58,247 bases of DNA from Roseomonas mucosa (GTDB lineage Bacteria; Pseudomonadota; Alphaproteobacteria; Acetobacterales; Acetobacteraceae): assembly GCA_945878375.1 (NCBI GenBank), contig CAMDWG010000022.1, positions 1-58,247 on the forward strand, read 5' to 3'. Below the pieces are notes generated by a model. It saw only the letters and a list, made by a program, of their open reading frames with translations, was not told the origin of the DNA and did no database searches. The position numbers and the translations under genes are program-made. Shown in pieces: positions 25,565 through 33,690 of this stretch. How positions within the stretch are numbered: position 1 is the stretch's first letter; each line of letters starts with the position of its first letter.

Positions 25565-25594
25565 AAAAACCCGCGCCGTCGGATACGGCGCGGG
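25565..25594 (-). terminator. Rho-independent terminator of rpmB
   Basis: On the minus strand a perfect 10-bp stem (arms 25585-25594 and 25570-25579, ACGGCGCGGG and complement) with a 5-base loop is followed by five T residues (25569-25565). It lies about 55 bases after the rpmB stop. The remaining gap to the kinase-like gene (25353-25564) is AT-richer than its surroundings; I see no gene in it, only room for the promoter of that gene. Confidence 0.9.
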
Positions 25595-25648
25595 CTTCGC
25601 GGATCATAACCAGGATGGCCGCCCGGTGGCCCGGGCAGCCAAGCCTGC

Positions 25649-25945
25649 TCAGGCAGCGGCCTTGCGGGCCTGCGCCTTCTCAAGGCGACGCTTCAGCACG
25701 ATCGCCTCGGTCGGCAGGCGGCGATCCGGCGTGCCGAGCAGGAAGCTGTCGAGGCCGCCATTGTGCTCCACGGTGCGGATGCCGTTGACGGTCAGCCGCA
25801 TGCGGACCGGCGCGCCGAGGATGTCGGAGAAGAACGAAGCCTCCTGCAGGTTCGGCAGGTAGCGGCGGCGGGTCTTGTTGTTGGCGTGGCTGACGTTGTT
25901 ACCAGTCAGCACGCCCTTGCCGGTCACTGCGCAGCGGCGGGCCAT
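25649..25945 (-). CDS. rpmB: Large ribosomal subunit protein bL28
   Basis: A 98-aa ribosomal protein of the 50S subunit. Diagnostic segments: [35 protein letters not shown] and [15 protein letters not shown]. The first Cys is kept but the later Cys pairs of zinc-binding L28 are absent, as is usual for this class. Length is normal for alphaproteobacteria (about 97-100). It is a single-gene unit with its own terminator at 25565-25594. Confidence 0.97.
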   Translation of the reverse strand: MARRCAVTGKGVLTGNNVSHANNKTRRRYLPNLQEASFFSDILGAPVRMRLTVNGIRTVEHNGGLDSFLLGTPDRRLPTEAIVLKRRLEKAQARKAAA

Positions 25946-26108
25946 GTCACACTATCCCGTTGAACAACCACACACTGGGTCCAGGATCGGCAAGCCCGGC
26001 GGAGAGTGTGCCGGACACCGGCCCTGACCAGGGCGGGCGAGTTGGTTTGGAGGGGGCGCGTATCGCGGAAAGCGGGCCTGCCGTCAAGGCTTGCCCACTA
26101 TGTCTGTC

Positions 26109-26375
26109 CTACATCCGGGCCGAGGAGGCATCGGGGGCCGCGCGCATCTCCTCGAGCTCCCCGGATTCGACTGAGGCCAGCGCGCTCCGCAGCACTTGCG
26201 CCACGCCGCGATCGTCGAGCGACCGCGCCAGCATCCCCAACGCGCCGCCCAGCAACGCCGAGGCCACCGAGATCGGCGCGATGTCCTGGCCGAGCATGTA
26301 TTCGATCGCCTTGTCCACCACCGCACCGGCGTGGCTCAGATCCTCCGGGGCGCCGCCCTGCGGGTCGAGCTGCAT
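26109..26375 (-). CDS. Small hypothetical protein, 88 aa
   Basis: An 88-aa soluble, mostly helical protein beginning MQLDPQGGAPEDLSHAG. A strong AGGAGG sits 8 bases before the ATG at 26375, which supports a real gene despite its size. A small-residue-rich segment (PISVASALLGGALGMLARSL) could be an amphipathic or weak membrane helix. It follows the Atm1-type exporter on the same strand by 82 bases and may be co-transcribed with it. I do not recognise a family. Confidence 0.65.
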   Translation of the reverse strand: MQLDPQGGAPEDLSHAGAVVDKAIEYMLGQDIAPISVASALLGGALGMLARSLDDRGVAQVLRSALASVESGELEEMRAAPDASSARM

Positions 26376-26457
26376 TGCCTGTCCTCCTGTATTCCGCGCC
26401 AGATGGGGACGGGAGAGGGGCGGCGAAACCCCCCTCACCGCGCAGAGGCCCCGAAGA

Positions 26458-28431
26458 TTACGTGCTGGCGCGTGTGCGCGCTTCGAAAGCTGCTTCCGCC
26501 GCCTGGGCCGCGGCGGCGGCCTCCGCGGCCTGCACGGCTTCGGATTGCCGGCGCCACATCTCGGCATAGAGCCCGTCGCGCGCGATCAGCGTGGCGTGAT
26601 GGCCGCGTTCGGCGATGCGACCGTCCTGCAGCACGATGATCTCATCCGCATCGACCACGGTGGACAGGCGGTGCGCGATGACCAGCGTGGTGCGCCCGCG
26701 CGCGGCATCCCGCAGTGCGGCCTGGATGTCCTGTTCCGTGCGGGTGTCGAGCGCGCTCGTCGCCTCGTCCAGGATCAGGATGCGCGGGTCCTTCAGCAGC
26801 GTCCGCGCGATCGCGATCCGCTGCTTCTCCCCGCCCGAGAGCTTGAGGCCGCGTTCGCCGACGCGTGTGTCGTAGCCATCCGGCAGGCGCAGCACGAAGT
26901 CATGCACCTGCGCCAGCCGCGCGGCCTGCTCGATCTCGGCCTCGCTGGCGCCGGGGCGGCCATAGGCGATGTTGTAGCGGACGGTGTCGTTGAACAGCAC
27001 CGTGTCCTGCGGCACCACGCCGATGGCCTGACGCAGGCTGTCCTGCGTCACCTCCCGCACATCCTGCCCGTCGATCCTGACCGCGCCCCCATTCACGTCG
27101 TAGAAGCGGAACAGCAGGCGGGAGATAGTGGACTTCCCCGCCCCGGTGGGCCCCACGATCGCCAGCGTCCGCCCCGGCGGGACGGTGAAGGCGACGCCCT
27201 TCAGGATCTCCCGCTCTGGCCGGTAGCCGAAGCGCACATCCTCGAACCGCACCTCGCCATCCGCGACCGAGAGCGGCCGCGCACCGGGCCTGTCGGCCAC
27301 TTCGCGTTCCTCCGCCAGCAGGCGGAACATGGCTTCCATGTCCGTCAGGCCCTGCTTGATCTCGCGATAGGCGAAGCCGAGGATGTTCAGCGGCTGGAAC
27401 AGCTGGATCATGTAGGTGTTCACCAGCACGAAGTCGCCGACGGTCATGCTGCCATCGGCCACGCGATGCGCCGCCAGCAGCATCACCAGCGTGAGCCCCA
27501 CCGCGATGGTCGATTGCTGCCCGAAATTCAGCCCGTTCAGCGAGACCTCGGACCGCACATAGGCGCGTTCGTAGCGCTCCATCGAAGCGTCGTAGCGCCG
27601 CGCCTCATGCGCCTCGTTGCCGAAATACTTCACCGTCTCGAAGTTCAGCAGGCTGTCCACCGCGCGGGTATTGGCTTCCTGGTCCGTCTCGTTCATCGCG
27701 CGGCGGAAGCGGATGCGCCATTCGGTGAACATCAGCGTCCAGGCGATGTAGACGCCGACCGTCACCAGGATCACCGCGGTGAAGCTGAAGTCGAACATCC
27801 CCCACAGGATCAGGGAGACCAGCAGGATCTCGAAGATCGTGGGCATGATGTTGAACAGCAGGAAGTCCAGCACGAAGGTCATCCCCCGCGTGCCGCGTTC
27901 GATCACGCGCGACAGCCCACCCGTCTGCCTATCCAGGTGGAAGCGCAGCGACAGGCGATGCAGATGCGTGAAGACGCCGAGCGCGATGCGCCGCATGGCG
28001 CGGCCCTGGACCTTGGCGAAGATCGCGTCCCGCGCCTCGTTGAAGAAGGAGGCCAGCAGCCGCGACAGGCCATAGCCCAGCACGAGTGCAATCGGCACCG
28101 CGATGAGCGCCCCCGCCACGCCGGCACCCGCACCGCCCTGCGGCGCCAGCGCATCCACCGCGCGGGCGAAGGCCAGCGGCACCAGCACATTGGCGCCCTT
28201 GGCGAAGACCAGCAGCCCGAGGCTGGCGACCACCCGCGCGCGCAGCCCCCATTCGCCCTGCGGCCACAGATAGGGCACCAGCGTCAGCAGCGTCCGCAGG
28301 TGGTTGCGCTCATCCCCCGTCGGAGGGGTCTTGGCCTGGGAGGGAGGAGACACGCGGCACTCCGGAGGGGCGTTGCCCCAGATGTGGCGATGCGGGGCGC
28401 CGGGAGAAGGCGCGGGGCGCTTCCCGGCCAT
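26458..28431 (-). CDS. Atm1/HMT1-type ABC exporter
   Basis: A 657-aa half-transporter: an N-terminal six-helix permease domain (about 60-340) fused to an ATPase (about 375-620). Walker A GPTGAGKST (about 425), signature LSGGEKQ (about 530), Walker B ILILDEATSALD and the H-loop AHRLSTV are intact. The intracellular-loop motif NETDQEANTRAVDSLLNFET and VKYFGNEAHEARRYD is diagnostic of the Atm1/ABCB7 group, which exports glutathione-linked sulfur or metal conjugates and supports Fe-S homeostasis and metal tolerance. It ends in an Ala-rich coiled tail. It is divergent from the Nudix gene with 24 bases between starts. Confidence 0.92.
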   Translation of the reverse strand: MAGKRPAPSPGAPHRHIWGNAPPECRVSPPSQAKTPPTGDERNHLRTLLTLVPYLWPQGEWGLRARVVASLGLLVFAKGANVLVPLAFARAVDALAPQGGAGAGVAGALIAVPIALVLGYGLSRLLASFFNEARDAIFAKVQGRAMRRIALGVFTHLHRLSLRFHLDRQTGGLSRVIERGTRGMTFVLDFLLFNIMPTIFEILLVSLILWGMFDFSFTAVILVTVGVYIAWTLMFTEWRIRFRRAMNETDQEANTRAVDSLLNFETVKYFGNEAHEARRYDASMERYERAYVRSEVSLNGLNFGQQSTIAVGLTLVMLLAAHRVADGSMTVGDFVLVNTYMIQLFQPLNILGFAYREIKQGLTDMEAMFRLLAEEREVADRPGARPLSVADGEVRFEDVRFGYRPEREILKGVAFTVPPGRTLAIVGPTGAGKSTISRLLFRFYDVNGGAVRIDGQDVREVTQDSLRQAIGVVPQDTVLFNDTVRYNIAYGRPGASEAEIEQAARLAQVHDFVLRLPDGYDTRVGERGLKLSGGEKQRIAIARTLLKDPRILILDEATSALDTRTEQDIQAALRDAARGRTTLVIAHRLSTVVDADEIIVLQDGRIAERGHHATLIARDGLYAEMWRRQSEAVQAAEAAAAAQAAEAAFEARTRAST

Positions 28432-28455
28432 GCGTGCGGCGCGCTACAGGGCCGC

Positions 28456-29334
28456 ATGACGACCGTTCCGGGCCTCTTCGCGCAACTCTGGCGGCATGTC
28501 GAGGCGTGCAACAACATCGCCTCTCCCGCCGCGCTGATCCCCTTCCGGATCGGCGACCAGCAGGTTGGCTGGCTGGGGGCGGAACTCGCCCGCGCCTTGG
28601 CCTTCTTCCCCTCCCTGGTCCATTTCGACGCGGGCGGCGCCGCGCTCGCCGGCCGGCTGCGCGGGGAAGGCGCCCGGACCACGGCGCTCGAGACGCTCGC
28701 CACCGCGCTCGCCAAGCGGGGCCATTTCCGGCTGCGGGGGGAGGCCTTCGATGTCCGCGCGACGCCGGATGGGCCGGTGCTGGCGCGGCTGGACCGGGGG
28801 GCGCTGCCGGCCTTTGGCGTCATCTCCCAGGGTGTGCATGTGAACGGCTTCGTGCGCCGCGCGGATGGGCTGCACCTCTGGGTCGGGTGGCGGTCCGCGA
28901 CCAAGCCGGTGGCGCCGGGGCAGATGGATCACATCGTCGCCGGCGGCATTCCCGCCGGCCTCAGCCCCGCCGAATGCCTGGTGAAGGAGGCCGCCGAGGA
29001 AGCCTCACTCCCCCCCGAGATCGCCGCCCGCGCCGTGCCGGTTGGGCGCGTGTCCTATGTCATGGCCAATGAGGAAGGGCTGCGGCGGGACGTGCTGCAT
29101 TGCTACGACCTGGAACTGCCCGAGGGCGTGATCCCCCGCCCGCAGGATGACGAGGTGGAGCGCTTCGAGCTGATCCCCGCCGGGGCGATGCTCCGCACCG
29201 TGCTGGAAGGCGGGCCGGTGAAGTTCAACGTGAACCTGGTGCTGGCGGATTTCTTCCTCCGCCACGGCTTGCTGGATGGCTTGGCGGAGGGCGAGGCCGC
29301 GCGGCTGCGCGCCGGGCTGGATCAGGTGGCGTGA
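28456..29334 (+). CDS. DUF4743/Nudix-family hydrolase-like protein
   Basis: A 292-aa protein with an N-terminal DUF4743 domain (about 1-125) and a C-terminal Nudix fold (about 128-270), like the thiamine pyrophosphokinase-related (Tnr3-type) Nudix proteins. The Nudix box reads GGIPAGLSPAECLVKEAAEEA: the core E-x-x-E-E is kept but the usual Arg is Lys and the first Glu is Ser. A diphosphatase activity on thiamine diphosphate derivatives is plausible from the family, not shown here. Codon 1 is the ATG at 28456; a long open frame upstream antisense to the exporter is not coding. Confidence 0.82.
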   Translation: MTTVPGLFAQLWRHVEACNNIASPAALIPFRIGDQQVGWLGAELARALAFFPSLVHFDAGGAALAGRLRGEGARTTALETLATALAKRGHFRLRGEAFDVRATPDGPVLARLDRGALPAFGVISQGVHVNGFVRRADGLHLWVGWRSATKPVAPGQMDHIVAGGIPAGLSPAECLVKEAAEEASLPPEIAARAVPVGRVSYVMANEEGLRRDVLHCYDLELPEGVIPRPQDDEVERFELIPAGAMLRTVLEGGPVKFNVNLVLADFFLRHGLLDGLAEGEAARLRAGLDQVA

Positions 29335-29460
29335 CGGCGCCGAGGTAGATGGACCGATGCGACCGGCGCAGCCGGTCGAGCGGCCGAATGGCCGCCGCCG
29401 CCAGTGCGGCGAAAGCCAAGGCGGCGGATGCGGCCGCCCGGCGTTTGAGGGCCGATGAGG

Positions 29461-29496
29461 AGGACCAACGAGCCGCTGAAAGCGGCCGTTGGTCCT
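29461..29496 (-). terminator. Hairpin at the end of the SYLF-domain gene
   Basis: AGGACCAACG at 29461-29470 pairs exactly with 29487-29496, and inside it GCCGCT/AGCGGC forms a further 6-bp stem with a GAA loop and one bulged base. The TAG of the SYLF gene lies at its edge. There is no T-run after it. The remaining sequence back to the Nudix stop (29335-29460) is low-complexity GC-rich DNA without a convincing gene. Confidence 0.6.
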
Positions 29497-30178
29497 ACCG
29501 CGTCCCGAAGCGCATCAGCATCGCGCGGAGCGGGTCGGAGCCCGGATTGTGGACCTCCATCCCCACCACGATCTGGCGGGCGGAGACGTCGCGGCCGTAA
29601 TAGGTGCGGGCGTAGTCGGGCAGGTAGGTCAGCACATTGCCTTGCAGCGACATCCCCGCGAAGAGGCCGCGGGTGCGGGCGATGGCGACGATATCGGCGC
29701 CGGCCGCGGTGGTGGTCGCGCCCTGGATGCTGCCGCCGATGGTGGCGATGCTCAGCGCCGCTTCCGCGCCGAAGCTGAACTGGCTGTTCAGCAGCGCGTT
29801 CAGCCCGCGATCGGTCATCACCATGATGATCACCGTCGCATCCTGCACGCCGATCTGCAGGCCGACGCTGCCGGCGCCCATGGTGTAGAAGGCCGGCGAG
29901 GACCAGGACCCGCCGCCGTCGCGGCCGACCAGCACGCAGCTGCCGCCTTCGCCGCCGATGATGAAGCCGGCGCGGAAGATGCGGGGGCAGACCAGGGCGG
30001 CGCGGGACCGGCGGAGGAAATCCTGCGCATCCTGCGGCCGGTCGCCGGAGCTCATCACCTCCTGCACCGCCAGCGCTGCGCGATCGACCAGCGCCTGCTG
30101 GTCCTGTTGCGCGAGCGCGGGCGTGCCGAGGGCGAGAAGCGCGGCGAGGAAGGTTCCCCGAATTATCCGATGGAACAT
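29495..30178 (-). CDS. SYLF (Ysc84-type) lipid-binding domain protein
   Basis: A 227-aa exported protein: signal peptide MFHRIIRGTFLAALLALG...ALA, then a SYLF domain to the end. Family features include RAGFIIGGEGGSCVLVGRD, WSSPAFYTMGAGSVGLQIGVQ, a long GLNALLNSQFSFGAEAALSIA block and a closing ALLxxxxNVLTYLPDYARTYYG. Bacterial SYLF proteins are periplasmic or outer-membrane-associated and bind phospholipids; physiological roles are unclear. The ATG at 30178 has GGAG about 10 bases upstream; another ATG lies at 30199. Confidence 0.85.
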   Translation of the reverse strand: MFHRIIRGTFLAALLALGTPALAQQDQQALVDRAALAVQEVMSSGDRPQDAQDFLRRSRAALVCPRIFRAGFIIGGEGGSCVLVGRDGGGSWSSPAFYTMGAGSVGLQIGVQDATVIIMVMTDRGLNALLNSQFSFGAEAALSIATIGGSIQGATTTAAGADIVAIARTRGLFAGMSLQGNVLTYLPDYARTYYGRDVSARQIVVGMEVHNPGSDPLRAMLMRFGTR

Positions 30179-30257
30179 GAACCGGCTCCGGCAATGCATT
30201 GCGTTGCCGCCGATTCTACCCTGTGGCGATGACCTGTCCAAGCGGAGATTGGGTGGC

Positions 30258-30896
30258 TCACCCCTCGGCCGGCAGGGTGAAGGCTTCCTCGTTAACCGCG
30301 GCCACGCGCCAATCGGGGCCGACCTTCTCGATCCGGGTGAGCGACAGGTTCTTGACGGAGAAGGCCAGCACCGGGTGGCCATCCACGCCCATCGCATGGG
30401 CCAGCGCGGCGCGGATGGAGCCGCCATGGGCGATGATCACCACATCGCCGCCGGCATGTTCGGCCACCAGCCGGTCGAGTTCGGGGCCGACGCGGGCCAT
30501 CACATCCTGGAAGCTTTCGCCGCCCGGCGGCCGTTCATGGGCGGCGATGGACCAGAAGGGGTGGGGCGGGTGGCGCAGCTTTTCGAAGAAGGTGTCGTGC
30601 GGCAGCCCCTCCAATTCGCCGAGCGCCTGTTCGATCAGCGCGGGCCGGGTCTCGAGCGGGGCTTCGGGATAGCCGGCGGCGAAGATGGCGGCGGCGGTGG
30701 CGCGGGTGCGGGACAGCGGCGTGACCACCCAGCGCGCCGGCTGCGGCAGGCGCGCGGCAAGCCAGCGATAGGTCGCGGCTTCCTGCCGCAGCGCCAGGTC
30801 GCACAGGCCGACATCCATCGTGCCGTACATGGTGGTGCGGGCGGATGGCTCGACCAGCGCGTGGCGGACCAGGAAGAGGCGTGTGGTTGTGCTCAC
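30258..30896 (-). CDS. Histidine phosphatase (phosphoglycerate mutase) family protein
   Basis: A 212-aa cytosolic histidine-acid phosphatase. The catalytic start motif is LVRHALVEP (Arg11, His12; the usual Gly is Ala), with the partner segments TPLSRTRATAAAIF and VIIAHGGSIRAALA (second catalytic His). It could be a phosphosugar or alpha-ribazole phosphatase (CobC-like); cobalamin genes exist nearby but are not linked to it. GTG at 30896 gives the family start directly before the RHx motif; the longer proline-rich frame upstream is unlikely to be translated. Confidence 0.8.
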   Translation of the reverse strand: MSTTTRLFLVRHALVEPSARTTMYGTMDVGLCDLALRQEAATYRWLAARLPQPARWVVTPLSRTRATAAAIFAAGYPEAPLETRPALIEQALGELEGLPHDTFFEKLRHPPHPFWSIAAHERPPGGESFQDVMARVGPELDRLVAEHAGGDVVIIAHGGSIRAALAHAMGVDGHPVLAFSVKNLSLTRIEKVGPDWRVAAVNEEAFTLPAEG

Positions 30897-30971
30897 GAGT
30901 TGGGCATAGCGCGGGGGCGCGGCGGGGGCCATCGGGGGGCGCGGGGTGGTTTTGTTGGGGCGGGGTGTCGG

Positions 30972-31022
30972 ATTCGGACAAATAGGTGGGTTTGGGGTGG
31001 GGCGTGTTGAATTCGGACAAAT
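30972..31022. repeat. Two-copy direct repeat in the phosphatase/glycosidase gap
   Basis: ATTCGGACAAAT occurs at 30972-30983 and 31011-31022, 39 bases apart, inside similar GGGG(C/T)GGGG-containing contexts, so the whole unit looks like an imperfect tandem duplication. The 285-base gap (30897-31181) otherwise holds GC-rich low-complexity DNA and one LexA-like half-degenerate box (GAAC-N7-AAAC at 31095-31109). No gene is convincing there. Confidence 0.6.
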
Positions 31023-31181
31023 GCCCCGGCCTGGACGGGGGCAGGGTAGGGGGGCAGATGAGGGCCGCTGGGCGGCCTTGTCAAAGAGCACATGGAACAT
31101 AACAGAAACAATCAGGCGTGGCGACGGATTTTCGGGGCGGAGCCTCGGCGTCGTGGGGGCGTCAGCGCCCCGCCCGCTCCC

Positions 31182-32483
31182 TCAGCCGCCCCCCCGCCGC
31201 GCCCGTTTCTCCGCCTGTCGCACCCAATACGCCTCCGGAATCCCGTCGATGTCATGCGCGCTCGGCATCATCACCGGCACTTGCAGGCAATGGGATTGCG
31301 CGGGCAGCACGTCGCGCCATTGGCGCACCAGCCGCTGATAGGCGCGGCCCACCGGGCGGATGCGGCGATCCAGGTCGTACAGCCCGACCTTGTCCACATT
31401 CCCCCGCGCCTCCCGCAGCGCGCTGTCCCAATCCACCTGGTCGGTCAGCGAATACCAGGTGAAGCCCACCACCGGCACGCCGTCATTCCTGACGCGCAGC
31501 ACATTCGCCCATTGCTTCCACAGCCATCCCTCCGCGTCGCCCGGCTTGTCGTCGCGCAGATTGGTCTCGGTGTGCATCACCGGCAGGCCGTAGCGGTCGT
31601 GGTATTGGCGGGTCAGCACGGCATAGCCGAACACCTCCCCGCTCGCGCGCGTGTGGCCGTCCGGCGCCACCAGGTGCTCATTCGTGGCGTAGTAGTCATT
31701 GCCCATGATGCAGTGGCGCTTCAGCGCGGAGTTGCCCAGGAAGAAGTGGTATTCCGCCCGCGTCAGGCCGTGATCCATCAGGTATTCGTACATGTCGCTG
31801 CCGACGCGCCGCCCGTAATTCAGGTCGAGCGACAGGAAGCGTTCCGCGTTCCGCAACTCCGCCGGGCCGATGGCGGCGGGGCTTTCGGCGTGGAAATACT
31901 CGGTGCTCTCGGACTGGATGAAGATGGCGTCCGGCCGGGAGCGCAGGATCGCCTCCATCGCCAGCAGATTGGCCTGCACCACATGCTTCAAGGCGGTGAC
32001 GAAGGCGCGATCGGTGGACAGCTGTTCGTTCCACCAGCCATAGCGGGCCGAGAACAGCGCGGTGATGTACATCTCGTTCACCGGGGTGAACAGCTGCACC
32101 CAGGGAAAGCGGCGCGCGAAGGCGCCGGCGTAATCGGCGAAAAGCCTCGGGAAATCCGGGTTCTGGAAATCGCCCATCCAGTCGGGCAGGCCGAAGTGAC
32201 ACAGATCGACGATGGGCACGATGTCGCGCCGGTGCAGCTCGGCGAAGGTCGCATCCGCGAAGGCCCAATCCTGCCGGCCGGGGCCGATCAGCGTGCGATG
32301 CAGCGACGGCCCGTAGCGGAGGAAGCTGAGGCCCAGTTCCTGGACCAGCGCGAAATCCTCCGCCCAGCGTTCGTAATGGCCGCAGCGCTCCATCTCATCC
32401 ACCCGGACGCGCCCCTGCTGGATGCGGGGGTTCGAATTCTCGATCCCGGTGGCAAACAGGAAGGCGGGCGCGCTTTGGGCCAT
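31182..32483 (-). CDS. Glycoside hydrolase family 1-like protein
   Basis: A 433-aa protein with the GH1 (beta-glucosidase) barrel layout: ATGIENSNP start, HYERWAEDFALVQELGLSFLRYG, then acid/base region FTPVNEMYI (Glu137) and a late HTETN motif with candidate nucleophile Glu306. These differ from the usual T-x-N-E-P and (I/V)-T-E-N-G, so substrate choice may be unusual. There is no signal peptide, so cytosolic. Related proteins are sometimes annotated as family 1 glycosidase or beta-glucosidase-like. It is a lone gene with its ATG at 32483. Confidence 0.75.
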   Translation of the reverse strand: MAQSAPAFLFATGIENSNPRIQQGRVRVDEMERCGHYERWAEDFALVQELGLSFLRYGPSLHRTLIGPGRQDWAFADATFAELHRRDIVPIVDLCHFGLPDWMGDFQNPDFPRLFADYAGAFARRFPWVQLFTPVNEMYITALFSARYGWWNEQLSTDRAFVTALKHVVQANLLAMEAILRSRPDAIFIQSESTEYFHAESPAAIGPAELRNAERFLSLDLNYGRRVGSDMYEYLMDHGLTRAEYHFFLGNSALKRHCIMGNDYYATNEHLVAPDGHTRASGEVFGYAVLTRQYHDRYGLPVMHTETNLRDDKPGDAEGWLWKQWANVLRVRNDGVPVVGFTWYSLTDQVDWDSALREARGNVDKVGLYDLDRRIRPVGRAYQRLVRQWRDVLPAQSHCLQVPVMMPSAHDIDGIPEAYWVRQAEKRARRGGG

Positions 32484-32529
32484 GGGGCCCCAACGCGCGG
32501 AAGGCGGGGTGGTTGGGGGCGGGGCGCCC

Positions 32530-33690
32530 TCAAACCCCGCCGCGCCGGCGTTCCACCAGCGGGCCCTGGAACAGGCGCAGCCCGGCCTCCCACCCCCAGG
32601 CGATGGCGGCGGGGCGATCGACGCCGGTCAGCACCACGCACTCCGCCCCCGCCGCCAGCAGCGCCGCCAGCGCCGGCGGCTCCGCGCCGGGCAGGGTGGG
32701 GGACCAGCGCAGCCGGATCACATCGACCCCAAGCCGTGCGGGCGGCACCAGCCCGAAGAAGCCGGCGGCGGCATCGTCCAGCGCGAAGCGGAAGCCGCGC
32801 GCCCGCAACATCGGCCGCAGCCGCGCGGGCAGGCCGGGATCGGCCAGGACATCGGCCGGGCGGATCGCGAGGGTGGTCTCCCCATGGCGCCCGGCGGGCA
32901 GCGAATCGGCGAAGCGGGTGAAGGCCGCACCCTCCAGCGTCATGGGTGCCAGCGGCATGCCGAGCGGCCGCCACAGGCGCTGGGCCACCGGCCGGGTGAG
33001 TTCCGCCAGCAGCCGCGCTTCCGCCACCCGCGCCAGCCGGCGCGTCAGGCCCGGCGCTGCCTCCAGGTCGCGGCCCGGCAGCACCAGCGCCGTCAGCGCC
33101 GGCCAGGCGATGCGGCGGTCCTGCCACAGCGGCTCCGGCATGCCGCTGTCGGGGTCGATGCGGCAGACGGCCTGGGCGATGGTGACGCCTTCCAGGTCCG
33201 CGGCCGCCAGCGCCGCTTCCGCCGCCGCCAGCCCCGCGCTGTCCAGCGGCGGCGCGGCCGGTCGGGGTGGGGCGGGGCCGGTTGCCTCGCCGGCTTCCAG
33301 CCCCAGGCTCTGGGCCACCGCGTTCAGCAGCAGCGCCGCATCCTCGGGCAGGCGCAGCCGGGTGATGGCGGGGGCGGCGGCGTCGGGCAGGGCGTCGCGC
33401 AGCGCGGCCTCCGCCCCGTCCAGCGACGCGGCGGGGGGGCGGGCGACGGTGACGAGGTCGCCATTCGGCAGGTCGAAGACCTGGGCACGCACCGCGCCCA
33501 GCGCGGCCAGCAGCGTCTCCCGCAGCTGGTGGCGGTGGTGGGGGCGGCGCAGCGCGGGGGCGAGGCCTTCGAAGCGCAGTCGCAGCACCTCTCGCGCCGC
33601 ATCCGCCGTCAGGCTTTCGCGCACCAGGGCGGACAGGTCCACGGCAGCACGGGTGGTGCCGCGGGTGGCGATCTCCTCGGCCAGCGTCAT
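32530..33690 (-). CDS. Degenerate EAL-domain-like protein (second of a pair)
   Basis: A 386-aa Ala/Leu/Pro-rich protein. The C-terminal third resembles the end of an EAL phosphodiesterase: GFRFALDDAAAGFFGL, then VDVIRLRWSP and CVVLTGVDRPAAIAWGWEAGLRLFQGPL, matching the LDDFGTGYSSL, VDxIKID and EGVE...QGY blocks in layout. The EAL motif itself and several metal ligands are not evident, so c-di-GMP hydrolysis is doubtful; it could be a binding or scaffold protein. It starts at an ATGA overlap with the upstream paralogue, so the two are translated together. Confidence 0.6.
   Translation of the reverse strand: MTLAEEIATRGTTRAAVDLSALVRESLTADAAREVLRLRFEGLAPALRRPHHRHQLRETLLAALGAVRAQVFDLPNGDLVTVARPPAASLDGAEAALRDALPDAAAPAITRLRLPEDAALLLNAVAQSLGLEAGEATGPAPPRPAAPPLDSAGLAAAEAALAAADLEGVTIAQAVCRIDPDSGMPEPLWQDRRIAWPALTALVLPGRDLEAAPGLTRRLARVAEARLLAELTRPVAQRLWRPLGMPLAPMTLEGAAFTRFADSLPAGRHGETTLAIRPADVLADPGLPARLRPMLRARGFRFALDDAAAGFFGLVPPARLGVDVIRLRWSPTLPGAEPPALAALLAAGAECVVLTGVDRPAAIAWGWEAGLRLFQGPLVERRRGGV

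Noticed and set aside
25960-28440. Long plus-strand frame running into the Nudix gene
   Set aside because: It is antisense to the Atm1-type exporter and the 88-aa gene, with low-complexity content; only the part from 28456 has family similarity.
31095-31109. Third LexA-type box, GAAC-N7-AAAC
   Set aside because: One mismatch and about 200 bases from the nearest start (30896); too weak to call.
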